From contig DNTA01000116.1 of NCBI GenBank assembly GCA_003500135.1, positions 13,006 through 26,984 of the forward strand: DNA of 13,979 nt. The letters are read 5' to 3'. Shown one piece after another: positions 1-6,485 of the stretch. Position numbers and translations under genes: made by a program. This stretch comes from Cytophagales bacterium (GTDB lineage Bacteria > Bacteroidota > Bacteroidia > Cytophagales > Cyclobacteriaceae). How positions within the stretch are numbered: position 1 is the stretch's first letter; each line of letters opens with the position of its first letter. The notes under the pieces are model-generated. The model saw only the letters and a list, made by a program, of their open reading frames with translations, had not been told where the DNA came from and made no database searches.

Positions 1-243
1 CAGTTGGAACCAAAGAAAAGCCGTCCAAAAGAAAATTCCACATTCATGCACAGGTTTATCCAGCAGCTTAAAGGATGGTTGAGAGGGATACATCATCATG
101 TCGGTGAGAAGCATTTACAAGGCTATTTAGAGGAGTATTGTTTTAGGTTTAACCGGCACTTATTTAAAGAAGCTGCTTTTGACAAGCTAATTCAAAGGAT
201 GATGGGCCACGGCCATGTATCATATCAAATGATTATTTCTTAA
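1..243 (+). CDS. IS1595-family (ISXO2-like) transposase, C-terminal part (partial at window edge)
   Basis: The reading frame is open from base 1 (codon CAG) to the TAA at 241-243, so the gene begins upstream of the window; a TTG at 4 is not a credible start. The C-terminal signature of ISXO2-like DDE transposases is clear: GWLRGIHHHV, then HLQGYLEEYCFRFNR, then FDKLIQRMM. In this family the region closes the RNase-H-like catalytic domain; the enzyme cuts and joins the ends of its own insertion sequence. The upstream catalytic aspartates lie outside the window, so intactness cannot be judged. No convincing terminal inverted repeat is seen in 244-299, so the right end of this IS is not placed. 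It differs clearly from the other IS1595-type transposase at 13725-13979, so the two are not copies of one element. Confidence 0.85.
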   Translation, partial: QLEPKKSRPKENSTFMHRFIQQLKGWLRGIHHHVGEKHLQGYLEEYCFRFNRHLFKEAAFDKLIQRMMGHGHVSYQMIIS

Positions 244-299
244 TAAAATTTAAATGGTTGATCCTATAAATCAAAAAGAAATGAGCTTATAATTATTCT

Positions 300-956
300 A
301 TGCGAGCAACATTTCTACACAAAATAATAATTGTCCTCATTTTAGTTTATCAGCTTCCCCATGATCTGAGAAGTCAGGAACCGTCAAAAAACGAAGAGTG
401 GGAACTTCAAAAAGAATCTGAAAATATTGAGATTTATACGAAGTGGGTAGAAACCGGGGAAGGTAGAAAAGCCCGGAAAATGCGGGCAGAAATGGAGGTA
501 GAAGTGAATGCTGAGGTGGCGCTTAAGACCTTAAAAAGTGATCAGCTCTCAAAAAAATTTGTCCAGCGTGCCACTGAATTTTACAATTTCGATTTTGAAT
601 CGGAAAATATATGGTACACTTATTCACTCATGGACATCCCCTGGCCGCTCAAAGACCAGGAACTCATTACACGAAACGAGCTGGAAAAGAATACTACAGG
701 CGGTTTTCAGATCCAACTGGAGGGCACGCCCGGTAAATTGCCTGAAAAAGATAACTACGACCGCATCCCCCACTTCGAAGGATATTGGGAAGTGAATACC
801 CTGAATGAAAACAGGGTTTTTATCCGCTATCAACTATTCACCAAAAAAGCGCCTACCCTGCCCCACTGGATTATCGATCCGCTGGTGGAAGCGAATCTGA
901 TTAAAACATTTAAGGAATTCAGGAGAATACTGCTACAACAAGCCGAGGTTCAATAA
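300..956 (+). CDS. Secreted START-domain (StAR-related lipid-transfer-like) protein
   Basis: 218 residues. Residues 1-25 form a signal peptide (basic start, hydrophobic IIIVLILVY core), so the product is exported, probably to the periplasm. The rest reads as one START/SRPBCC fold domain: a WELQKESENIEIYTKW opening strand, FNFDFESEN-type strands, the family hallmark DIPWPLKDQEL near residue 114, a GYWEV strand, and a C-terminal amphipathic helix (IDPLVEANLIKTFKEFRRIL) that in START folds lids the hydrophobic cavity. Known family role: binding lipids or other hydrophobic ligands; the ligand here is unknown. Many Bacteroidota encode stand-alone versions of this size. It reads towards the DsbA-like gene 100 bp downstream, but a palindrome and promoter-like sequence in that gap argue against a simple operon. 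Confidence 0.82.
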   Translation: MRATFLHKIIIVLILVYQLPHDLRSQEPSKNEEWELQKESENIEIYTKWVETGEGRKARKMRAEMEVEVNAEVALKTLKSDQLSKKFVQRATEFYNFDFESENIWYTYSLMDIPWPLKDQELITRNELEKNTTGGFQIQLEGTPGKLPEKDNYDRIPHFEGYWEVNTLNENRVFIRYQLFTKKAPTLPHWIIDPLVEANLIKTFKEFRRILLQQAEVQ

Positions 957-998
957 TTCGACCGGTCAAAGACTTGTTTATTACACTTTTGACAATTA

Positions 999-1010
999 TT
1001 GTTGCAACAA
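999..1010. promoter_or_regulatory. 12-bp perfect palindrome, candidate operator upstream of the DsbA-like gene
   Basis: TTGTTGCAACAA is a perfect 12-bp palindrome 46 bp before the start codon at 1057. A further TTGCA-containing half-site, GGTTGCATATAAC, follows at 1030-1042, close to the start codon. The same TTGCA core recurs as a dyad at 1870-1894. This is consistent with binding of a dimeric repressor, but no regulator gene is present nearby; it is inferred from symmetry and position only. Confidence 0.35.
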
Positions 1011-1056
1011 ATTTCTTGCTTTGGTGTATGGTTGCATATAACTCAAAACAACGATT

Positions 1057-1746
1057 ATGAAAATAGAGATATGGTCTGACATTGCCTGCCCTTTTTGTTA
1101 TATCGGCAAACACCACCTGGAAAAAGCGGTTGAAAAACTTCCTGAAAATACTTCGATTGATATTGAATGGAAGAGCTTTGAGTTGGATCCGGGTGCGGCA
1201 AAAGACTACAAGGAAGATTTGTATGAGCTGTTGGCCCGCAAATATGGCCAGCCGAGAACCTGGGCCGTTCAGATGTCGGGCAATATGGCTGAAAAAGGTA
1301 AAACCATTGGTCTCGAATTTAATTTTGACAAAACCGTACCTACCAACACTTTCGATGCACACCGGCTACTAAAAATGGCGCAAGCCAAAGGGCTGGGCCA
1401 CCAGGCAGAAGAAATTATGTTTGAAGCCTATTTCCGCGATGGCAAACACGTGGGACGACTCGAGGCGCTGGCAGACATAGGGGAAGAAATGGGCCTGGAC
1501 CGGGAGGAGGTCATACAAATGCTCAATTCAGATGACTTCAGTGATCAGGTGCGTTCGGAAGAAGAAGCGTCAAGGAAATTTGGTATCACCGGCGTGCCCT
1601 TCTTTGTGATCAACCGAAAGTATGGCATTTCAGGTGCACAACCTGTCGAACATTTTGAAAAGGTATTACAACAGGCCCATAGCGATGAGCAACCACGCGA
1701 AGTAAGTGGTAATGGCCCGAGCTGCGGGCCAGAAGGATGTGACTGA
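1057..1746 (+). CDS. DsbA-family oxidoreductase, FrnE-like
   Basis: 229 residues, no signal peptide, so cytoplasmic. The thioredoxin-fold start MKIEIWSDIACPFCYIGK carries a CPFC active site at Cys11/Cys14, and the cis-proline that faces it is Pro181 in GITGVPFFVINRKYGISGAQP. The helical insertion between the two (about residues 50-170, with TNTFDAHRLLKMA and EEIMFEAYF) is the layout of the FrnE/2-hydroxychromene-isomerase-like branch of the DsbA family. Family members catalyse thiol-disulfide exchange and several are linked to oxidative-stress tolerance; the substrate is unknown. An odd extra is a C-terminal tail with two more cysteines (SCGPEGC, 223-228), a possible resolving or metal-binding pair. 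Length and domain order fit an intact gene. Its promoter probably lies in 957-1056. Confidence 0.9.
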   Translation: MKIEIWSDIACPFCYIGKHHLEKAVEKLPENTSIDIEWKSFELDPGAAKDYKEDLYELLARKYGQPRTWAVQMSGNMAEKGKTIGLEFNFDKTVPTNTFDAHRLLKMAQAKGLGHQAEEIMFEAYFRDGKHVGRLEALADIGEEMGLDREEVIQMLNSDDFSDQVRSEEEASRKFGITGVPFFVINRKYGISGAQPVEHFEKVLQQAHSDEQPREVSGNGPSCGPEGCD

Positions 1747-1869
1747 TCTTTTTCGGAAGGCAATTTGCTGATTGAGTTATACATACCACTAACATCTGTA
1801 AAAACAGGGTTTCTTTGGTTTCTGGCCACCAATTGATGTGTGTTTTTGCTCTTTATCCGTGTTATCACG

Positions 1870-1894
1870 TGCAACCTTTGTATAACTGGTTGCA
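1870..1894. promoter_or_regulatory. Inverted repeat TGCAACC-N11-GGTTGCA in a gene-free gap
   Basis: Perfect 7-bp arms (1870-1876 and 1888-1894) separated by 11 bp. It sits in the 253-bp gap (1747-1999) between the convergent DsbA-like and YoeB genes, where no promoter is needed today. Just after it, from 1899, an ATG opens a 9-codon frame (MKHFEFKME, then TAA). That looks like the beginning of a lost gene with its operator; SRPBCC/AHSA1 proteins often start similarly, but nine residues cannot prove this. The rest of the gap shows nothing recognisable. Confidence 0.3.
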
Positions 1895-1999
1895 TTTAAT
1901 GAAACATTTCGAATTCAAAATGGAATAAAAGAGTATTGTAAGTCCTTGTTGGTAAACAACACCTAGAATAACAATATAACACCTGATCAATCCAAGGAT

Positions 2000-2257
2000 T
2001 TAGTAATGCCCCTTTAGGGAGTACACGTAGAGCGTATTATCATTAATTGCATAGACAAAACGGCGCACTTTATTGATCCTTCGGGACCATTTTCCTGTTA
2101 ATTGGTACTTTAAGGCTTCAGGTTTACCGATACCTTTGTATGGATTTTTGAGTATTGCTTCGGTAAGTTGTACTCTCCTTTTTAAAACCTGCTTGTTGCC
2201 TGTTTTCATCCAAAATGTCAGATCTTCATCAGCTTTGGGCAGATAGATTATTTCCAT
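2000..2257 (-). CDS. yoeB: Txe/YoeB-family ribosome-dependent mRNA interferase toxin
   Basis: 85 residues, the normal length for YoeB. The sequence lines up with E. coli YoeB through its centre and C-terminus: GKPEALKYQLTGKWSRRI, then RRFVYAI, then a terminal GHY. The residues corresponding to the catalytic Glu46, Arg65, His83 and Tyr84 of E. coli YoeB are Glu47, Arg66, His84 and Tyr85 here, so the toxin should be active. YoeB binds the ribosomal A site and cleaves mRNA, arresting translation until its antitoxin neutralises it. The start codon lies inside the end of the antitoxin gene (10-bp overlap), so the pair is co-transcribed and translationally coupled, antitoxin first. Confidence 0.93.
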   Translation of the reverse strand: MEIIYLPKADEDLTFWMKTGNKQVLKRRVQLTEAILKNPYKGIGKPEALKYQLTGKWSRRINKVRRFVYAINDNTLYVYSLKGHY

Positions 2258-2460
2258 AGACCATTGAGTTCATCCAGGGTTACTTTTCTGCCCTTGCCCT
2301 GGGCTCTATCCTTATCTCCCTCATCAATCTTTTTAACAAACTCAGGATCATAAGGACTTTCATTGGAAACTTCGAACTTGATTTTGAGCGCTTTGGCAAA
2401 AGCCTTTAAGGCATTTTCCTGTTCCCTATTTTCAGTATGGATGATTTTTGTACTTTTCAT
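2248..2460 (-). CDS. Small antitoxin partner of YoeB (DUF2683-like)
   Basis: 70 residues, first gene of the minus-strand toxin-antitoxin pair, overlapping the toxin start by 10 bp. It does not read like YefM/Phd: there is no recognisable N-terminal Phd fold. The sequence is a charged, mostly helical chain (NREQENALKAFAKALKIKFEV) followed by an acidic, probably disordered stretch (residues 38-52) and a C-terminal VTLDELNGLWK, resembling the small DUF2683-type proteins that accompany Txe/YoeB or RelE toxins in Bacteroidota. By position and size it is the antitoxin: expected to bind the toxin with its C-terminal half and repress the operon. The assignment to DUF2683 is from memory of the family pattern and should be regarded as likely rather than certain. 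Confidence 0.8.
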   Translation of the reverse strand: MKSTKIIHTENREQENALKAFAKALKIKFEVSNESPYDPEFVKKIDEGDKDRAQGKGRKVTLDELNGLWK

Positions 2461-2463
2461 ATC

Positions 2464-2486
2464 AGTACTAATTTACGAAGTATACT
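2464..2486 (-). promoter_or_regulatory. Candidate operator/promoter of the toxin-antitoxin operon
   Basis: Two short palindromes, AGTACT (2464-2469) and AGTATACT (2479-2486), lie 4-26 bp upstream of the antitoxin start codon, where antitoxin autorepression sites are usually found. A third dyad, TTTGTA-N11-TACAAA, lies at 2521-2543. No clear TAnnTTTG box is seen, so the promoter itself is not placed. Confidence 0.3.
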
Positions 2487-2613
2487 ATTTCTAAGTTTTA
2501 GATTCCCCTACTGCATTCTGTTTGTACCACTAATTTATACAAATATGTGTTTATTAAAGAATGAAATCAGGGATATTAATGAATGCTTCCCTAACTGGCG
2601 CAAGTTTTAGCCC

Positions 2614-2712
2614 TGGAACTGATCATTCCCCAGAAATTAGGACAGTAATTTTAGCTTAAAAATAGGTATTAAATTAACTGACATGACAAGAAGAAGGTTC
2701 ACTCCTAAATTC
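2614..2712 (+). mobile_element. IS3-family remnant: left end plus first codons of orfA
   Basis: From about 2614 the sequence TGGAACTGATCATTCCCCAG and the following AAATTAGGACAG resemble the left terminal repeat of Bacteroidota IS3-family elements. The ATG at 2683 then encodes MTRRRFTPKF, the characteristic opening of IS3-family OrfA (usual continuation K-x-K-V-A-L-E-A). The match stops after about ten residues, near 2712, and runs straight into the upstream region of the vWA gene, so only about 100 bp of the IS survive. The right boundary is approximate. Confidence 0.6.
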
Positions 2713-2760
2713 AATGCTCTTCCGGTTGTACATACTCCTAAAATATATCAAATTGCAAAT

Positions 2761-4137
2761 ATGAATCGGGTCATCTTTTTACTTGTTCTTATTACTTTTT
2801 CGACCATTCAATTGTCGAAAGCCCAGGAAGTACAGCAAAAAATTCCGGATAAGACACGCCTGCTTTTCCTGCTCGACGGTTCGGGAAGTATGCTCGCGCC
2901 ATGGGAAAATGCACTGAGAATTCAGGTGGCCAAAAAATTCCTGGCCGATTTTGTCGACAGTTTGCGTACCAATGACCAGCTCGAGCTGGCCCTTCGCGTT
3001 TACGGACATCAATACCACCGCAGGCTGCAGCGCTGTAATGATTCCAAACTGGAAGTGGGTTTCTCGCCCGATAATCACGACGCCATCATTAACAAACTCA
3101 AAACGATCCAGCCACAGGGCGCTACGCCCATCGCCTACTCGCTGGAACAGGCCGCCAATGACTTTCCCGTTGACCCCGACGTAAGAAATATCATCATCAT
3201 CATAACCGATGGGATTGAGTCTTGTGACGGTGACCCATGTGCCGTTTCGCTGGCACTGCAGAAAAAAGGCATCTTCCTAAAGCCCTTTGTCATAGGCATA
3301 GGTATGGATCGAAAGTTTGAGGAGGCCTTTGGCTGTATGGGCAAGTTTTACGATGCCAAAAACATCAGCGCTTTTAAAAGGGCGCTGAATGAGGCCGTCA
3401 ATCAGAGCCTTGGAGAAACTACGATGTCAGTAGAACTGCTGGACCATCAACAACAGCCCACAGAAACAAATGTTAACGTTACCTTTATCAATAACTTTAC
3501 CGATATTCCCGCTTTCGACTTTGTACACTATCGAGATGCAAACGGACGACCCGACACAGTGGAAATAGATCCTGTACTGAACTATGACATTGTCGTAAAC
3601 ACTGTTCCGCCGGTAATCAAAAAAAATGCGCCTATCGAAGCCAGCAGGCATAACGTAATACCCATCCAATGCCCTCAGGGAAGCCTGAATATTGACCTGC
3701 CCGGGGCCAGCGAGTACAGAGATGGGGTTGGTGTGCTGATCAAAAAGGACAATGCCACTATTCTCAATACCACAGCTAACAAAACGGAAAAATTATTGGC
3801 CGGTACCTATGATGTGGAAGTGATGACCCTTCCCCGCAAGTCATTCAAAGATGTACGCATAGCGCCTAAATCCAATATTTCGTTGCCCCTCAAACAACCG
3901 GGAGTGATCAACATATTCCTGGTGAGCAACGGCGTGGGCAGCTTGTACGAGATGGATGGGGCCGGTCAACAGCGTTGGATCGCCAATATTTCCCCTGAGT
4001 CTACCCGTCAGTCCTATGCCATTCAGCCCGGAAGGTATAAATTGGTTTTCCGTTCATTTAAAGCACGCGGTAGTAAATACACCCATATCAAAAATTTTGA
4101 TATCAGCTCCGGTGGCTCCATGACCATTCGATTTTAG
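2761..4137 (+). CDS. Secreted von Willebrand factor A (vWA) domain protein
   Basis: 458 residues from the ATG at 2761, chosen because it begins a standard signal peptide (MNRVIFLLVLITFSTIQLSKA, cut before Q22). The frame is open back to an ATG at 2683, but those 26 extra codons include an IS3 OrfA start and would bury the signal peptide. The vWA domain covers about residues 34-215 with an intact metal-ion-dependent adhesion site: DGSGS at 39-43, Thr122 in GATP, and Asp150 in ITDGIES. A cysteine pair (ESCDGDPC) follows the third motif. The remainder (about 220-458) looks like beta-rich domains, with repeated strand patterns such as GTYDVEVMTLP and GRYKLVFRSF, suggestive of carboxypeptidase-regulatory or Ig-like folds. 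Likely periplasmic or surface-exposed, binding a protein partner through a divalent metal; the partner is unknown. It ends 13 bp before the convergent PfpI gene. Confidence 0.85.
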   Translation: MNRVIFLLVLITFSTIQLSKAQEVQQKIPDKTRLLFLLDGSGSMLAPWENALRIQVAKKFLADFVDSLRTNDQLELALRVYGHQYHRRLQRCNDSKLEVGFSPDNHDAIINKLKTIQPQGATPIAYSLEQAANDFPVDPDVRNIIIIITDGIESCDGDPCAVSLALQKKGIFLKPFVIGIGMDRKFEEAFGCMGKFYDAKNISAFKRALNEAVNQSLGETTMSVELLDHQQQPTETNVNVTFINNFTDIPAFDFVHYRDANGRPDTVEIDPVLNYDIVVNTVPPVIKKNAPIEASRHNVIPIQCPQGSLNIDLPGASEYRDGVGVLIKKDNATILNTTANKTEKLLAGTYDVEVMTLPRKSFKDVRIAPKSNISLPLKQPGVINIFLVSNGVGSLYEMDGAGQQRWIANISPESTRQSYAIQPGRYKLVFRSFKARGSKYTHIKNFDISSGGSMTIRF

Positions 4138-4150
4138 CAAATAAGAAATA

Positions 4151-4891
4151 TCACCAGATTGGTTTGTACTGCATGGCTTTGGGGCCGTGTTCATAGGGCG
4201 CCAGGCTTGCACTCCAGGTAATCACCAGGCCATTCCCCACCTTTTTGGCCACCTCCTTACCATAGATCATTTCCACCAGATATAGCGCCGGTTCGTATGA
4301 CAGGGCGCCGCCGGCAGAGGTGATCGCCTTGCCGTCATGAACAAAGCTCACTTTTTTCATTAGCTCCAGCAGTGGATATTGCGATTGTAGTTTGTCCACA
4401 TCTTCCGGAAAAGTGGTGACCAGAAGGCTATCCAGTAAGCCTGCCTCGGCTAGTACAAAAGCCCCATCGCAAAGGGAAACGACAAAAGATGCTTCATCGC
4501 CCTTTTCTCTGACGAAGTCTATCAAACGGCCATCCTCCAGATCAGATCCCATACTGTTTTCTGCACTGGGCAGCACCAAAACATCAATATCCGGTAAAGC
4601 GGGGTCATCAAAGTGATGGTCCGCTTTAAACGAGATACCTTCAAAAGTCTTTACCATACCGCTATCCGGCGCAACGGTGAACACATGCATAGCGGTATCG
4701 ATATGAAAACGGACATGATGGAAAATATCGTACGGCGCCATCAGTTCTGAATTGTATACCCCATCAACCACTACAAACCCGACATTTATCGTCCTTTGAG
4801 GCTTGTCAATTTCAGGTACATTTTTCTTTCGCCCACAGCCCATCAGGCTAATTGTAAGGGCTAGCGTAAAATAGAGTATCTTATTTCTCAT
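4151..4891 (-). CDS. DJ-1/PfpI-family lipoprotein (glutamine amidotransferase-like fold)
   Basis: 246 residues. A lipoprotein signal peptide with lipobox LMGC places the acylated cysteine at Cys19, so the protein is membrane-anchored outside the cytoplasm, which is unusual for the DJ-1/PfpI superfamily. The domain starts at NVGFVVVDGVYNSELMAPYDIF, with Glu49 in the position of the conserved active-site glutamate. It continues through DVLVLPSAENS and the nucleophile elbow VVSLCDGAFVLAEAGLLD with Cys141. The latter matches the AraC-amidase-like branch (SVCTGAFVLAEAGLLDG). No AraC DNA-binding domain follows, which agrees with an exported enzyme. Activity (amidase, glyoxalase-like or chaperone) cannot be told from sequence. 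Its start codon lies within the last codons of the upstream hydrolase (11-bp overlap), so the two are one transcription unit. Confidence 0.85.
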   Translation of the reverse strand: MRNKILYFTLALTISLMGCGRKKNVPEIDKPQRTINVGFVVVDGVYNSELMAPYDIFHHVRFHIDTAMHVFTVAPDSGMVKTFEGISFKADHHFDDPALPDIDVLVLPSAENSMGSDLEDGRLIDFVREKGDEASFVVSLCDGAFVLAEAGLLDSLLVTTFPEDVDKLQSQYPLLELMKKVSFVHDGKAITSAGGALSYEPALYLVEMIYGKEVAKKVGNGLVITWSASLAPYEHGPKAMQYKPIW

Positions 4892-5861
4892 TTCGCATGA
4901 TATTTTCTTTTACAAATTCAAGTGCACGCACTTCCATCCAGCTTTTGTCGCCCTTCAAATGAAAGCCGACATGCCCTCCTTTTTCCGGGGTCTCCAGGAA
5001 AATAAATGGATGTTTCCCCGCCAGCTCATAAGGGTAACAGCTATCCGGAAGCATGGGATCATTTTTTGCATTCACAATCAGCGCCGGTCGATCGATGTAC
5101 TCAAGATAATTTCCTGCACTGGCATATTCATAAAAATCGCCTGCCGTCTCGAATCCATTCAGCGGCGCCGAATATTTGCTGTCCAGTGCGGCAAAATCGC
5201 GAACATCGTCGATCCCGTCCAGTGGATATTCATTTGGGAAAGATGACGCTTTAATTTTGATTTTCCGTATCAGTTTTTTCAAAAAGCGCTTCCGGTAAAC
5301 CGCATTGTCCCAGCTGGATAATGCACGTGCACTGTCTTCCAGCCTCATTGGTACCGAAAATACCACGGCTCCTTTGATCTCATCGGGTAAAACACGGGGG
5401 TTTTCTCCCATATATTTCAAGGAAAGGCTACCTCCCATACTGAATCCGATCAGTACAATTTTGGTGAAGGGTTTCTTTTTAAAGGCATACCGCACCACCT
5501 CGCTTAAGTCATAAGTAGCTCCATGGTGGTATAGCCGGAAAGTCTTGTTCATCTCACCGGAACAACTGCGGCAATTCCATGCCAGCACATTCCATCCGGT
5601 TTCATAAAAAGTATTGGCCACTCCCCGTACATAAGGGCGTTCGGAAGACCCTTCAAGACCATGACTGATGATCGCCAAATGGTCACTATCCTTTTGTAAA
5701 AGCCAGTCGATATCCAGAAAATCACCATCTTCGGTAGTGATTCGCTCACGCGAGTACTGTGGGCCACCCACTTTTCTAAAAAGGCTGGGCAAGATGGTCT
5801 CCATATGCCCGTTGATCATATAAAACGGTTTCCTGTATGCTGACTTATTAACGATTGGCAT
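4881..5861 (-). CDS. YheT-family alpha/beta hydrolase
   Basis: 326 residues, typical for the COG0429/YheT family of predicted esterases. N-terminal GHMETILPSLFR is the family opening; HGLEGSSERPYVRG forms the oxyanion region; LAWNCRSCSGEMN follows. The catalytic triad is visible: Ser141 in GFSMGG, Asp268 in NAKNDPMLP, His297 in GGHVGF. There is no signal peptide, so it is cytoplasmic. Substrates of the family are poorly defined (short-chain esters or acylglycerols by analogy). It is the first gene of a two-gene minus-strand unit with the DJ-1/PfpI lipoprotein, overlapping it by 11 bp. The ATG at 5861 gives a normal family N-terminus. Confidence 0.9.
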   Translation of the reverse strand: MPIVNKSAYRKPFYMINGHMETILPSLFRKVGGPQYSRERITTEDGDFLDIDWLLQKDSDHLAIISHGLEGSSERPYVRGVANTFYETGWNVLAWNCRSCSGEMNKTFRLYHHGATYDLSEVVRYAFKKKPFTKIVLIGFSMGGSLSLKYMGENPRVLPDEIKGAVVFSVPMRLEDSARALSSWDNAVYRKRFLKKLIRKIKIKASSFPNEYPLDGIDDVRDFAALDSKYSAPLNGFETAGDFYEYASAGNYLEYIDRPALIVNAKNDPMLPDSCYPYELAGKHPFIFLETPEKGGHVGFHLKGDKSWMEVRALEFVKENIMRNEK

Positions 5862-5954
5862 CCTTTATGTTTAAGAAGCTCAATATTAAAATGCTAAGGC
5901 CTATAATGCCAGAATTGAACAGTCGACACCTAAAAAACCAGAAAAAATACCCGG

Positions 5955-6428
5955 TTAGTTCATCATTTGGTTCACCGCATCTTTAACGGCTTTTTTAATG
6001 CTCCGCTCGGAGAGGTCTACCGAACCATCTTTATTGAGTTTCAAATGACCCTTTGCAGCATCAATATTGGCAATTCGTGTGTTTTCTGTATTCGACCGGT
6101 GCATGCAAATAACTAAATCGCCAAGTTGAATATTACTTACCTGCTGGGCACAATCCGTTTGCTGACTACCTTCTTCATTGGATATTTTGACATAAATATC
6201 TATAAGCACCGGTGCGTTTTTATCATAAAAAACGCCTTTCTTGTCCAGTATTTCCGATGCCGTGAAAAGTATACGGTGCCGCGTCAGCATATCAAGCGGA
6301 AGCTCTTTGATATTATCGTGAAACTGATACCCATCATCGATACCTGGTTGAGCTTTTGCGCCAATGGCAGTAAAAATGAGGAGAAACAAAACTCCAAAAA
6401 TATATGTCGGTTTAGTAACGTATTTCAT
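5955..6428 (-). CDS. Small secreted protein of unknown function
   Basis: 157 residues from the ATG at 6428. This start is preferred because it opens a signal peptide (MKYVTKPTYIFGVLFLLIFTAIGAKA, cleavage before Q27). The longer frame back to 6500 adds 24 hydrophilic residues and would overlap the divergent glycosyltransferase start. The mature part has two cysteines (Cys93 and Cys108) that could pair in the periplasm, a strand-rich middle (APVLIDIYVKIS, IQLGDLVICMHR) and a helical tail with DLSERSIKKAVKDAVNQMMN. I do not recognise the family. It is divergent from the glycosyltransferase with 54 bp between starts, so the two promoters overlap or are shared. It ends 93 bp before the hydrolase start and may be upstream of it in a longer minus-strand unit. 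Confidence 0.72.
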   Translation of the reverse strand: MKYVTKPTYIFGVLFLLIFTAIGAKAQPGIDDGYQFHDNIKELPLDMLTRHRILFTASEILDKKGVFYDKNAPVLIDIYVKISNEEGSQQTDCAQQVSNIQLGDLVICMHRSNTENTRIANIDAAKGHLKLNKDGSVDLSERSIKKAVKDAVNQMMN

Positions 6429-6470
6429 GATAGGGAAAGTTGCGCCATTTTGATTGATTACTTGTAAATA

Positions 6471-6485
6471 AAGGATTTCATAGTG
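6471..6485 (+). promoter_or_regulatory. Ribosome binding site deciding a GTG start
   Basis: AAGGA at 6471-6475 lies 7 bp before GTG at 6483. The only upstream in-frame codons are ATA AAG GAT TTC ATA after a TAA at 6465-6467, and the next in-frame methionine is around residue 105, so GTG is the only plausible start for the glycosyltransferase. Confidence 0.6.

Noticed and set aside
244..299. Terminal inverted repeat of the left IS
   Set aside because: The stretch ATGGTTGATCC could be an IS end, but it does not match the border seen at the other IS and cannot be tested without the opposite end.
919..1362. Open frame of 147 codons on the minus strand
   Set aside because: It is antisense to the DsbA/FrnE-like gene and the end of the START gene, with no family pattern; a shadow frame.
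2683..2760. N-terminal 26-codon extension of the vWA gene
   Set aside because: It encodes an IS3 OrfA start and precedes a normal signal peptide, so the ATG at 2761 is taken as the native start.
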